NCBI RefSeq assembly: GCF_008254045.1
Contig: NZ_CP042425.1
Coordinates: 9,314,100-9,378,099 of the forward strand
Length of the DNA stretch: 64,000 bases
Reading direction: 5' to 3'
From: Limnoglobus roseus
Lineage (GTDB): Bacteria; Planctomycetota; Planctomycetia; Gemmatales; Gemmataceae
Part shown: positions 26,586 through 34,836 of the stretch, in pieces
Layout: every line of letters begins with the position of its first letter
Numbering within the stretch: position 1 is the stretch's first letter
Notes under the pieces: generated by a model
Told to the model about the DNA's origin: nothing
What the model saw: only the letters and a program-made list of their open reading frames with translations
Databases searched by the model: none
Program-made: the position numbers and the translations under genes

Positions 26586-28331
26586 TTAGCACGTCGCTTC
26601 CGTCGGCGATGGGGATGACGTTGACGCGCGCGAAGGCGCGGCGTCCGAGTCGGTGTCCACGAAGTCAAGCAAGTCGATCTCCCCGCCCAATTCCCCGACG
26701 TCGTCCGCTTCGAGTGCGAAGGAACCGCCTGCGCTCGTGGGTCGCCCGAGGCGCGTCGCGAGAATGGCCGCGTCCTCGCCGACGGCGCGGGGGACATCGT
26801 CGGGGCCGGCGAGGAGGCGAATCCGCGGCCCCCCGGCGGCCACGATCGCCCGGTACTCGACCCACGTCGCCGGTCCCGTTTCCGCCTTAGAAGCCGCCTC
26901 CGCAGGTCGGCAGTAGAGTCGGATTCGACGCCCCTCTCGGCGACCGGGGAAATCCTCCCGAACGATGCCCCGGACCAGTAGGCTCTGCTCCCGCTCCCGC
27001 AGTTGCACCCCCAGCGCGCTCGGCGACTTCGGCCAAGCCGGGTTCGAGGGGAGGCCCGAATCCCTCGCGAGGCGGGTGATCCGCGTCAGCAACTCCGCGG
27101 TCGTCCCCTCGAACCCGTCGGCGGCGACGGTGGTAACGAACTCGGCCGGCGGCCAAGCGTCGAGGCTGATGCCCGACCTGGCCGCCTGTTGGGCCTCGAC
27201 GGCGGCCACGAACGACCCGGGGTGGTACCCGCCGCCCGCGAAGCACCGCTCGACCCACTCGGCCGCGTCGGCCATCCGCGGGGCCGCGGGCAGGGTCAAG
27301 TCGGATCGCAACCCGGCGGCGAGGAGGTCCAAGACGGCGGCGAAGATCGTCGGCCGCGCCGCGTCGAACGCCGCCTGGAGGGCGGTCGCCTTCGTGTACG
27401 CCGAGCCGCCGATGACCGGGCAGCGGACCAACAGGGCGCGGCTCAGGAGGTCCTCGCGGTTGGCGAACTCGCTGATGCCGCTCAGGAGGATCGGGCACTT
27501 CTTCCGGACGAGAACCGTGTCGGTGTCCGTGTACAGCTTCCGGGCGCTGTGCGACCCACCCGTCGCGATCATGCACAGGGTATCGGAGACGTCCGCGGAG
27601 ATCGCGCTGACGTTGTCGAAGCACAGGGCGTAACCGTTCGCCGCGGTCGTCCAGAGGGCGCTCTCGTCGAGGCGGGCGAGTTTCGTCAGGCCGGCGACGC
27701 TCGGGTCGACGAGGCCGCGGAGGAACGCCGCCGTGGTCGACTTGCCCGACCCGGCGGCCCCGTTCAGGATCAGGACGGGGAACTGGACGCGGGGGTTGAG
27801 GGCGGCGAGAATCCAGCCGAGGATCAGACTTTTCGCCGGCTGGTCGAGTTTCGGCAGCAGGGCGAAGAGCGCGTCGATCCCGCCCGGCCCGCTGCGGGGT
27901 TCCGGCAACGGTTCCGCCCCCCGGGGGCGAATGAACGCGACGGGTGAATCGGTCGTCACGACCCACCCGCCGGGGGACACCCGGACGACCCGGTTCCGGT
28001 CGTCCGCGAGGTCGATGGAGATGGCCCCGTCGTGGGCCGTCGCGCGGATGACCACGTCGCGGCGGTGGGCACCGGGGCCGTACTTCGCGTCGCCTTCCAG
28101 TTCGGAGACAATCGACTCCACCAGTTTGGGGGCGCGGCGCGCACCCTTCTTTCGGCGGAGCCACCACTCCACCAGGCCGCGGAAGTCCTCCCCGCGGACC
28201 TTCACGGCGACGGGGCCGGCGGGCGGATCGCGTTGCGGGGTGTAGGTGGCGTAGATTTCGTTCTGGGGCGACGAGAAGGCGGTGACCTTGAGATCGTCGC
28301 GGAACGATTGAAGCAGGGTGGTTGACGACAT
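26586..28331 (-). CDS. D5/primase-helicase-like ATPase of the element
   Basis: A 581-residue P-loop ATPase. Walker A is GAAGSGKST at about residues 191-199, Walker B is in ALCFDNVSAIS, followed by TGGSHSARKLYTD and PILLSGISEFANREDLLSRAL. This block matches ATPases of phages and integrative elements related to D5 or SF3-type replicative helicases. The N-terminal 170 residues have no primase motif that I can see, and a DNA primase gene was not found nearby. It probably acts in replication or maintenance of the excised element. The ATG at 28331 is chosen for fit to the conserved part; no good Shine-Dalgarno is present, and a GTG at 28394 is possible. Confidence 0.75.
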   Translation of the reverse strand: MSSTTLLQSFRDDLKVTAFSSPQNEIYATYTPQRDPPAGPVAVKVRGEDFRGLVEWWLRRKKGARRAPKLVESIVSELEGDAKYGPGAHRRDVVIRATAHDGAISIDLADDRNRVVRVSPGGWVVTTDSPVAFIRPRGAEPLPEPRSGPGGIDALFALLPKLDQPAKSLILGWILAALNPRVQFPVLILNGAAGSGKSTTAAFLRGLVDPSVAGLTKLARLDESALWTTAANGYALCFDNVSAISADVSDTLCMIATGGSHSARKLYTDTDTVLVRKKCPILLSGISEFANREDLLSRALLVRCPVIGGSAYTKATALQAAFDAARPTIFAAVLDLLAAGLRSDLTLPAAPRMADAAEWVERCFAGGGYHPGSFVAAVEAQQAARSGISLDAWPPAEFVTTVAADGFEGTTAELLTRITRLARDSGLPSNPAWPKSPSALGVQLREREQSLLVRGIVREDFPGRREGRRIRLYCRPAEAASKAETGPATWVEYRAIVAAGGPRIRLLAGPDDVPRAVGEDAAILATRLGRPTSAGGSFALEADDVGELGGEIDLLDFVDTDSDAAPSRASTSSPSPTEATC

Positions 28332-28450
28332 GGCAAGTGAGTACCAGGAGGATTGGAGCCGGGAGTAGGGTAGAACACCACGTAATGTGAGCACAATATC
28401 AGTAAGTGTTCATTTGTTCAATTATCTTGAGCTTCGCTTCGACCGCTTCG

Positions 28451-28819
28451 ATGAACGCCGAACTTTGGGGCGGGGGACTTCGCACACGAGCGCGAACACG
28501 TCCGCCACGGTACGAGGTGTGGGTTTCGCCCGACGAACGGTCCGCGCGCCGAGATGGCGACTACGTCGTCGTCCTGTTCGACGATGACGAGCACTCGTTC
28601 GCGTTCGTGATTGAGGCGCTGGTGTCCGTCTGCGGGTTGTCCGAACGGGTTGCCCGGCACCTCGCGAACGTGGTGGACCAGTCGGGGCGTGCGGTCATCC
28701 ACGCGGGGACGGCGGAGGATTGCGAGGAGAAGCGGGCGGGCGTCGAGGCGTGCGGCCCGGGCCCGCGGATGACAGGATCGGTCAAGCCGCTACGAGCTGA
28801 GGTCGAACGGCGGGGGTAG
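28451..28819 (+). CDS. ClpS-like adaptor domain protein
   Basis: A 122-residue protein whose core (about 37-120) follows the ClpS pattern: DYVVVLFDDDEHSFAFVIEAL (strand, acidic turn and helix), a helix with VARHLANVVDQSGRAVI, then AEDCEEKRAGVEACGPGPRM and a final SVKPLRAEVE strand. ClpS hands N-degron substrates to the ClpAP protease. Here the N-D-D turn is D-D-D (44-46), and the His of the N-end pocket is Asp76, as I recall for planctomycete ClpS forms. It could retarget proteolysis or mimic the host adaptor. The ATG at 28451 is a best guess; it is divergent from the ATPase. Confidence 0.7.
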   Translation: MNAELWGGGLRTRARTRPPRYEVWVSPDERSARRDGDYVVVLFDDDEHSFAFVIEALVSVCGLSERVARHLANVVDQSGRAVIHAGTAEDCEEKRAGVEACGPGPRMTGSVKPLRAEVERRG

Positions 28820-28892
28820 TTCGAAACTGGCTGTCGAGACGTTGGAAGGGTGTCCGGGCGTGGCGGTGCGGCGGGTGACGGGGTGAAGATGG

Positions 28893-29162
28893 TCACGAGC
28901 ACGCCTTCGCCCCTCGTCGCGTGGGGCGGAACACACGACTGGTTCCCACCCGGCGGCTCGCGACCAGCCCGTATTGTTCCAGGATCACGAGACGGCTGTG
29001 CATTGCGGCTCGGCTGGTGGTAGCCGCCTGCGACAGATCGGCCGCCGTGCATCCCCGGCCCTGCGACCGAAGGAGGCGGAGCGTGGTCAGGAGGGTCTGC
29101 GTCAGTTCCCGCCGCCCATCGCCCCAACTAGCCGGGACCAAAACCCGCTTGGCGTCTGCCAC
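28893..29162 (-). CDS. Small winged-helix DNA-binding protein
   Basis: About 89 residues from a GTG at 29162, which has GAGG about 9 nt upstream; a longer frame to 29393 lacks protein-like sequence. The region TQTLLTTLRLLRSQGRGCTAADLSQA...RAAMHSRLVILEQYGLVASRR is a typical MarR/ArsR-like winged helix: helix, helix-turn-helix and a basic wing. It is probably a transcription regulator of element genes. It converges on the ClpS-like gene, with 73 bp between the stops. Confidence 0.6.
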   Translation of the reverse strand: MADAKRVLVPASWGDGRRELTQTLLTTLRLLRSQGRGCTAADLSQAATTSRAAMHSRLVILEQYGLVASRRVGTSRVFRPTRRGAKACS

Positions 29163-29386
29163 GTTAGCCACCTCGACGCGAACAAGTTCTCGCCGTGACA
29201 GGTTGCCAGTTCGGCAACGATACCGGCCGGGACCGCAATTGCTTGCAACCCCGGCCGATTCGCCCCTGCCATCCCTTTTGCCGCAACTCAACGAGAGCGC
29301 GACCGACAGGGAACTGCGGTATACCGGCCCACCGAGAGGCGTGCAATCGAAAACTGACCCCTTGCGGATCGTGCTACACTCACGGG

Positions 29387-29500
29387 ATGGCACCGAAGCC
29401 GTTCAAGTCCCCGCGGCGAGCCAGCAAAATTCGGTTCGCGGCACGCGCTATCCTCTGGTTGGCCGTGATCGTTACGGCAGTGCTGCTCGCACGCCGTTGA
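29387..29500 (+). CDS. Possible 37-residue single-span membrane peptide
   Basis: MAPKPFKSPRR is followed by a basic stretch and the hydrophobic segment AILWLAVIVTAVLLARR. This is a positively charged N-terminus with one transmembrane helix. There is no Shine-Dalgarno before the ATG, so it could be leaderless from the nearby GTGCTACACT sequence (29371-29380), or not a gene. Confidence 0.3.
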   Translation: MAPKPFKSPRRASKIRFAARAILWLAVIVTAVLLARR

Positions 29501-29648
29501 AGAGAAACCAAATCTATTCTCACGTTCCGATTTGCGCAGCCACGAGTAGGCAGAGGTTGAAGGAACTCGGACAATGTGTCCGATTAAATCGGAGGAAGTG
29601 CCCGGGCCATGTATAATAGTACAGTAGCCCAAGCATCGGAGCAAATCT

Positions 29649-29936
29649 ATGGCGAAGAACACGTTTCCCCGGTTGAACCAAGTTGAGCCTGACGAACAAC
29701 CTATTTTGATTGACGCAACCGAGTCGCTCCGGAATCACATCCTCGTGACGTTAGGCCGACCCAAAGACCTGATCCGCATCGACGTCGTCCGCCTGTGGCC
29801 GAACACCTACCGCGCCAATCTCCTCGTCGGCAAGTCGTTCGACCAAGCCACTTTCGCTCACAGCTACTTCGTCACCACAACGGACGCCGGTAAGGTCGTG
29901 ACATCGGTTCCCAACTTATCCAACGTCTATGCCTGA
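29649..29936 (+). CDS. Hypothetical protein, 95 residues
   Basis: A small soluble protein: MAKNTFPRLNQVEPDEQ, then an alternating strand pattern (HILVTLGRP, DLIRIDVVRLW, YRANLLVG, FAHSYFVTT). No family recognised. The ATG has GGAG about 9 nt upstream. Its strand pattern suggests a compact alpha/beta fold. It lies in the block of small unknown genes of the element. Confidence 0.6.
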   Translation: MAKNTFPRLNQVEPDEQPILIDATESLRNHILVTLGRPKDLIRIDVVRLWPNTYRANLLVGKSFDQATFAHSYFVTTTDAGKVVTSVPNLSNVYA

Positions 29937-30076
29937 GCGATCGTGTCGAATTCAACAGCCTGGCTTGGTTTGAGCCGGATAGTGAAATTTCTTTCACCCC
30001 GGTGCCAGGGCGGGTTACAATGGTAGGTTCACCGCGCCGGCCGCGTCCCGCGGAAGCCGGTGAATTAAGGAACTAG

Positions 30077-30433
30077 ATGAGCAATCACAACCGCATCGTG
30101 GCCCACATCCGCATCCGGAATCGCTTAGCCGTGCCGGTGAAGTACACTCGCAAGTATAACGCCCTCAACGCGAAGTCTCAGGAGTCGATCAAGGGTGGTG
30201 ATGGGATGTTGCTGCACGCAATGGCTCAGAAGCTCTCCTACGTCCACAACGTCGGTGGCAGCATCGTGACGTTCGGCCCGAAGGCGACGAAGCGGGTCGT
30301 GGCGAAACTCGATCAGATGGGGCTGAGTGCCGTCGTCGAGTTCGGCCGCGTGAAGGAAAGCGCGGGCGGTGAAGTGGTCGTGACGGACAACGTGAACCAG
30401 AAGCGGTACGCGGCGATCATCGCCGGCGCGTGA
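30077..30433 (+). CDS. Hypothetical protein, 118 residues
   Basis: A basic N-terminus (NRIVAHIRIRNRLAVPVKYTRKYN) is followed by a helix and two strand-turn blocks (VHNVGGSIVTFGPKAT, KLDQMGLSAVVEFGRV). The ATG has AAGGA 7 nt upstream. Family unknown. The preceding 140 bp contain no gene. Confidence 0.6.
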   Translation: MSNHNRIVAHIRIRNRLAVPVKYTRKYNALNAKSQESIKGGDGMLLHAMAQKLSYVHNVGGSIVTFGPKATKRVVAKLDQMGLSAVVEFGRVKESAGGEVVVTDNVNQKRYAAIIAGA

Positions 30434-30480
30434 ACGGCCGTATGGCGCCCGGCGTCGCCGGTGGTGATTTCGTGACTATA

Positions 30481-30532
30481 GTGGGCTTGGGCTTCGCCGC
30501 GGAGCGGGATCACAGCCCACCCCACAGCGACC
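30481..30532. repeat. Dispersed short repeat, copy 2
   Basis: GTGGGCT (30481-30487) and AGCCCAC (30514-30520) form a hairpin around GCCGCGGAGCGGG. It is similar to the repeats near 24806 and 35273, and lies between the 118-residue gene and the convergent DUF3072-like gene. Confidence 0.4.
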
Positions 30533-30584
30533 GGTGATCCAGACGGTTCGCGGTCTAATCGCCCGTCGCGTGGTGTGCCCGCGG

Positions 30585-30746
30585 CTACGACGCCTTCTTC
30601 TTCGCGGGGGCCTTCTTCCCGCGTCCGGTCTTCTCCTGAAGCTCTTCGATCTTCTCCGACGCCTCGGCCTTCGTCATCTCCTCGGGGGCTTTTTCCCTCG
30701 CCTCGCGGGCGAGGGTGCCCAAGTAACTCTCCTGTGGCCCGGTCAA
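30585..30746 (-). CDS. DUF3072-like small protein
   Basis: A 53-residue protein from a TTG at 30746. It reads LTGPQESYLGTLAREA, then EEMTKAEASEKIEELQEKTGRG and a Lys/Ala-rich tail. This matches the short DUF3072 family (SYLxTLAREA ... TKAEASxxIDELQxxTGRG), of unknown function. It starts 20 bp after the stop of the Cys-motif gene on the same strand, so the two are probably co-transcribed. It is shorter than usual gene-finding cut-offs. Confidence 0.65.
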   Translation of the reverse strand: MTGPQESYLGTLAREAREKAPEEMTKAEASEKIEELQEKTGRGKKAPAKKKAS

Positions 30747-30765
30747 CGTCCTGCGGTTCGGCGGT

Positions 30766-30954
30766 CTAAACTGACCCCCGGCCGCCGGGGTGGCCCTTCC
30801 GGGCGTGTCGCACCCGTGTCCAGGTCCGCCCGCACCGTTCGCACTGCCGCGCCTCTCGCCGCCACTCGCCGAAGTAATCCAGGTTGGTCGCCCGAAGGGT
30901 TAGCCACCGGCGCCGGTGGAAGAACGAGCAAACCAGACGATGAAGCAGGGTCAC
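30766..30954 (-). CDS. Small Cys-motif protein, 62 residues
   Basis: From a GTG at 30954: a hydrophobic/basic N-terminus with Cys9 and His13, then CERCGRTW (Cys38, Cys41), giving a C...H...CxxC arrangement that could bind zinc. Rich in Arg and Trp. No family recognised and no strong ribosome-binding site. It precedes the DUF3072-like gene by 20 bp. Confidence 0.5.
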   Translation of the reverse strand: MTLLHRLVCSFFHRRRWLTLRATNLDYFGEWRREARQCERCGRTWTRVRHARKGHPGGRGSV

Positions 30955-31017
30955 GGAGAAGGCCGCCGATCAGAGTTGGCGTGATGGTGGGGTAGGGAAC
31001 GGGCGGCCCTAGCGACG

Positions 31018-31637
31018 TCACCGGCCGGGGCTGAAAGATTTGAGTACCGTGGTTCGTTCCCGGCCGCCGAAGTTGGTCACCGCTTTCACGACGCCGATCC
31101 CGGGGGCATACCACGTCGTCCCGGTGAACGGAGGCCCCACCGCCCGGCTCGAATCAACCGGGATGGCCTGAAATGTTCCCGCCGGAACTTCGATGGTCTC
31201 TTCTTTGCGCGCCCTGTAGGTGATGGACAGGTTCGGGATCGCGAATGCTCGGTTCGGCCCTTCCGGGTCGAACACCCACGTGTCGCCGGCTTTCGCCGGA
31301 AGCACCAAGCACTGATGCGGAGCCGCCACGTCCTTACCCCCCGGGCGACGAGCGTGACACCGCTTCCCGACACGAGGTAGGTGGTGTCGGTCCCGAGGGG
31401 GTTGGAAGAAATCCCGTCATCCACTTCCGTGACCCGCCAGACGCCGTCCTTCTCGACCACCCCGGTGATCGTGGACCGTTCCTCGGTCGTATTTTTGCCG
31501 ACCGTGGCGGCGTATACCCGTTGCGCCCCGACCTTCGTCGGGAAGTACAAGGCCGTGACGCTCGTCACGCCCTTCGGTGGTGGTGCGGCGGCGGTGAGTT
31601 GGGCTGTTAGGATGAGCAGAACGAAGGCGCGGTCCAT
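31018..31637 (-). pseudogene. Frameshifted secreted protein
   Basis: The 5' part encodes a signal peptide MDRAFVLLILTAQLTAAA and a beta-rich YFPTKVGAQRVY segment; the 3' part, in another frame, encodes LPAKAGDTWVF, VPAGTFQAIPV and GTTWYAPGIGVVKAV. Together they form one family layout (TapB/DUF3108-like 'YFP.KVG..WVY ... PAK.GDTW ... VPAGTF.A..V ... TTWYAPG.G.VK'). The break is at a run of six G on the minus strand near 31337-31343, where adding one base or removing two restores the frame. It could be a real mutation or an assembly or base-calling slip. Confidence 0.7.
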
Positions 31638-31780
31638 GGCAATTCTCGCAAATAAGGGAGCAGGGGCGAGGCCCGACCGTACCCGCAAGTGATGCCGAGG
31701 GCAAGCGAGACAGGCGGTACGCATCGCCGTCGCCCGCCCTGACGCCGGGGCAAGGGCTGGTGTTACCCCAACAACCGCCG

Positions 31781-32089
31781 TCACCGCGTTCTACTCTTCT
31801 TCGACGGCACTTTCTCGCCGTCGGCTTCATTGGCCCGCCCCGCCGCCGGCACGACTTCGGGAATCCCACTGCTGTTAATCACCGGCTTGCCGGATACGCC
31901 GGCCGTGGTCGGGCTGGTGTTACCGTGCCGCTTGGCATCACTCGATTTCTCGGCCGGCGTATCCGGCTCGTCTTGGTCCGCTTGTCCTTCGCCCCGGCCG
32001 CCAGCGTTCGCCTGCTGCTTATTAAAGTCGGCGACATCAGACCGGGTCTCCTCGTCGCGATTGCGTGTCTTTTGGTTGCGGAAATCCAT
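31781..32089 (-). CDS. Hydrophilic low-complexity protein, 102 residues
   Basis: From the ATG at 32089 with GGAG 8 nt upstream. Composition is strongly polar (MDFRNQKTRNRDEETR, many Asp, Gln, Lys), ending KVPSKKSRTR. Predicted intrinsically disordered. No family recognised. Its stop is 143 bp upstream of the frameshifted gene start. Confidence 0.5.
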   Translation of the reverse strand: MDFRNQKTRNRDEETRSDVADFNKQQANAGGRGEGQADQDEPDTPAEKSSDAKRHGNTSPTTAGVSGKPVINSSGIPEVVPAAGRANEADGEKVPSKKSRTR

Positions 32090-32338
32090 GATCGTCTCCG
32101 GGGCGAAGGGGAAAGGCACTTCGAACACCGCACGCGCCGTGCCCTTCATCGGGCGTGCGGGTGCGATTGCCGGTCATCCTCGCCCCATGGTCCCGTGCGG
32201 CAACGCACCGGGGTCACAGACAATAAAAATATTAAATAATTGTCAGACCGAAGCGCCGGCCCGTCGAGTACACTGGTACTATCGCCTTTCGTTCATTCTT
32301 CCGGAACTTCACCCGTGCAAACTCGCCGCCAAGGGACC

Positions 32339-32557
32339 ATGTGGGTCATCACGACGGACCCGGTCTGGACCCGCGTTGCCGCGGCGGACCATTCGCCCAA
32401 CGCGAGCATGTCGAGCATGTCGAGCATGGCCAATATGACCGAGGCGTACCAGTGCTGGAGCCGCCACGGGTGGGCTACTGCGACCGACGGGGCCATGCTC
32501 TTCCCGAACGACAAGGCGGCCAGCGAGTACCTGGCGGCCAACAAGATGAAGATGTGA
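32339..32557 (+). CDS. Hypothetical protein, 72 residues
   Basis: MWVITTDPVWTRVAAAD, a Met/Ser-rich stretch, then YQCWSRHGWATATDGAMLFPNDKAASEYLAANKM, which looks like a folded domain. A GGGA lies close to the ATG. An AT-rich patch at about 32221-32242 upstream may hold its promoter. Family unknown. Confidence 0.5.
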   Translation: MWVITTDPVWTRVAAADHSPNASMSSMSSMANMTEAYQCWSRHGWATATDGAMLFPNDKAASEYLAANKMKM

Positions 32558-32729
32558 CGGGACGGGGGGGATTCGTATCCACGGCTTTGGGGTATTAGCC
32601 CGGCGAGTTACTTGCTACCCCAGTCCTGCAACACCGTGGCCGTTGCAGGGCACCACGACCAGAGTCGCGAACGGCCGAGGTACAACTCGAACGCCCCCGC
32701 CCGTGTCACGTCGCGAAAGCAGCACCGCC

Positions 32730-33035
32730 ATGACCCCGAGTATGTTCGACCTGTGCGCCCTCGCACGGTCCCTCGCGACCCGTTGGGTAGAGACGTTCGA
32801 CGGGGGGTCGGAGGGGACGGCGCGGTTGCTCCGCGTCCTGACGCGGACGCTCGACACGATCGTGATGAACCGGAACCGGATGAGTCCGGTGGAATTCGAG
32901 ATGACACTTTTCATCCGCGATGGACTGGTGGGCACCTCGCGTCCGCCACTCACCCCGGCGGACGCGGTGGTACTCCGAGACCTCATCGACGACGCCTTCG
33001 GCTCCGCCCCGATCGCCCCTCTCCCGCCCGCTTAA
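32730..33035 (+). CDS. Hypothetical helical protein, 101 residues
   Basis: From ATG 32730: MTPSMFDLCALARSLATRW, RLLRVLTRTLDTIV, EFEMTLFIRDGLV, and DAVVLRDLIDDAF suggest about four amphipathic helices and no transmembrane helix. Shine-Dalgarno is weak. No family recognised. It is followed at 25 bp by a tiny membrane peptide gene. Confidence 0.5.
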   Translation: MTPSMFDLCALARSLATRWVETFDGGSEGTARLLRVLTRTLDTIVMNRNRMSPVEFEMTLFIRDGLVGTSRPPLTPADAVVLRDLIDDAFGSAPIAPLPPA

Positions 33036-33060
33036 CCCCGCCACCCGGTAGGAACTCGGA

Positions 33061-33165
33061 ATGGAAACGATTCACGTCATTTGGCTCGCCATCGGCGTCG
33101 TGGTGCTCGCGTGGGCCGTGCGGTCCCAACGGGCGTGGTGGCTGGCGGCACACCCGAAATCGTGA
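33061..33165 (+). CDS. 34-residue single-span membrane peptide
   Basis: METIHVIWLAIGVVVLAWAV is hydrophobic, followed by a basic SQRAWW... tail. The ATG has AGGA about 8 nt upstream and is 25 bp after the previous gene, so co-expression is likely. Function unknown. Confidence 0.5.
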   Translation: METIHVIWLAIGVVVLAWAVRSQRAWWLAAHPKS

Positions 33166-33379
33166 CTGCGGTACGGGTGCGCCTCACATACCTACATCCC
33201 CACCCTCGCCGGCTCCCGAACCTCCCCTGCGGCGAAGGCGGCGTTGCCGCTCGCTGAAGACTTACCTTCTCAACTTCGGAGGGGGCAAAGGGGCGGCGGC
33301 GACAAAGTCGGTAGTGCGTCCCCGCGGCGTCGCGAGCGACAGCAGGACCGCCCCGCAGGCCTGCCGAGACGATCTCTCG

Positions 33380-33781
33380 TCACGAATTAAGGACTACTCG
33401 AACCTTGTCGGCAAATGCGTCCGGCGTGAACGGCTTGGCCAAGAAGTGATTCCTATCGTCCGCCTCACCCGCCCCCACGCCGAGGTCATCGCTGTACCCG
33501 GACACGAACAACACTTTTGCCGCGGGGCAGAGGTCGGCCATGCGGTCGGCCACGAACCGGCCCCCGCCGTCGGGCATGACCATGTCCGTCACCACCAAGT
33601 CGATTTCGCCTCGCTGGGTCCCCGCGACGGCCTCGGCCTCAGCCCCACTCGTCGCCTCCAAGACCGCGAATCCCAACCGCCGCAAGAACAGCCTGGTCAG
33701 GCCGCGGACGGCCGCGTTGTCATCGACCAGCAGGGCCGTTTTTCCCGCCCCCAGGGCGGCGGCATCGATACGAATCATCAC
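33380..33781 (-). CDS. Single-domain response regulator (receiver only)
   Basis: A 133-residue receiver domain without output domain. Acidic pair in ALLVDDNAAVRG, phospho-acceptor Asp in DLVVTDMVMPDGGG, the Ser/Thr position in LFVSGYSDD, and the Lys in FLAKPFTPD. The closest type is the C-terminal receiver of hybrid sensor kinases. In such systems the Asp receives phosphate from a histidine. A lone histidine-kinase dimerisation domain is encoded at 34837-35070, divergent, on the same element. Confidence 0.85.
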   Translation of the reverse strand: MMIRIDAAALGAGKTALLVDDNAAVRGLTRLFLRRLGFAVLEATSGAEAEAVAGTQRGEIDLVVTDMVMPDGGGRFVADRMADLCPAAKVLFVSGYSDDLGVGAGEADDRNHFLAKPFTPDAFADKVRVVLNS

Positions 33782-33924
33782 GCGGGCGGTCTCTCTCGGA
33801 ATAGGCGTGGAAGAAACCTAGCACAATCAGGCGGGTGGGCTTCGAATACCGTCGGTCCGTGAGTGATTTCGGGAATCCCCTGACGCCTAACGTCTGACCG
33901 AGCGCGTTCGCGGTCCCCTCGCGA

Positions 33925-34212
33925 CTACGTCGGGGGTGGCTTTCCCCCACGGGCGGGGAACGGGATGAGGCCGAACGCCTGGAGTTCGTCGGCGGTCATT
34001 TCCATGAACGCCCCGACCGTGACCGGATCGCCCGTAAAGTAGTCGTCCCCCGACGGCGGGCCGGCAATCCCGGCGATGTAGTACGTCACCGCGTCGGTAC
34101 TCAAATTCTGCCGGCGGAGGATGACCCGGCCGTCCCCGGTCGCCGCATAGTTGCGAAAGGACTTCAGACCGTCGTCCGGCATCGGGCCGGTGAAGCTGAG
34201 GAGGGGTGGCAC
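33925..34212 (-). CDS. Hypothetical protein, 95 residues
   Basis: From a GTG at 34212 with AGGAG about 6 nt upstream. MPDDGLKSFRNYAATGDGRVILRR is followed by TYYIAGIAGPPSGDDYFTG and VGAFMEMTADELQAFGLIPF. It has mixed strand/helix and no transmembrane segment. Family unknown. It is 44 bp downstream of the 118-residue gene, same strand. Confidence 0.5.
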   Translation of the reverse strand: MPPLLSFTGPMPDDGLKSFRNYAATGDGRVILRRQNLSTDAVTYYIAGIAGPPSGDDYFTGDPVTVGAFMEMTADELQAFGLIPFPARGGKPPPT

Positions 34213-34256
34213 GGGAGTCTCCTGGTGGGAACGCGGCCACGGGACACGCACGGTTC

Positions 34257-34613
34257 TCACGCCGACGGATCGGGACCACGGAGCGTCGCCGCCAGTTGTT
34301 CGAACTCACCCACTTCACTCACCGGCAGCCCTTGCGGGCCGAACCACCGGGTGACCATCTCCGCGACCAGCCCGGCGGCATGGGCATCGGCAACTTTCCC
34401 GGTCAAACTCGCCAACTCATCCTGTAAACATTTCGCCGCCCGGACTTCGTCCTCGGACGCCCGGTTCACGTCCTCTGCGATCGCCGCTGCCGCCCTTGTT
34501 AACCCCATCACGCACGTAACCGCCGTACTCAACTGCCCCTCGGCCGCCGCGACGACTAAGCGGTCGGCGAGTAAACGACTCATCCGGTAAACGGCCACTA
34601 TGGACGGAGGCAT
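34257..34613 (-). CDS. Hypothetical helical protein, 118 residues
   Basis: A largely alpha-helical soluble protein: RLLADRLVVAAAEGQLSTAV, LTRAAAAIAEDVNRAS, AAKCLQDELASLTGKVADAHAAG, then VTRWFGPQGLPVSEVGEF. Start at 34613, or an internal Met at 34583. Family unknown. It is the first gene of a two-gene unit with the 95-residue protein. Confidence 0.55.
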   Translation of the reverse strand: MPPSIVAVYRMSRLLADRLVVAAAEGQLSTAVTCVMGLTRAAAAIAEDVNRASEDEVRAAKCLQDELASLTGKVADAHAAGLVAEMVTRWFGPQGLPVSEVGEFEQLAATLRGPDPSA

Positions 34614-34836
34614 GTCAAAAGTCCAGAAACAAAGGCGGATGCGGGAAATAGATACACTCTTACCATAATCGCAGTGGGCGTGTGAGTAAAATTACCCCCG
34701 AAAGTTATGCTGTAAAGTGAATCAATTCCTTCTTTCCTCGGCGGGTGCAGGCGGTTACGATCGAAGTCCGGTCTCAAATATCACCGCCGGGCCGAACCAT
34801 CTCCGGTCCCGCCGACAACCCCGCTCGGGGATGGAC

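Noticed and set aside
26887..28167. 426-codon minus frame inside the helicase-like gene
   Set aside because: Overlaps the real P-loop ATPase in another frame and has only biased Arg/Pro composition.
29163..29393. N-terminal extension of the winged-helix gene
   Set aside because: Composition is not protein-like, and a GTG with GAGG spacing exists at 29162.
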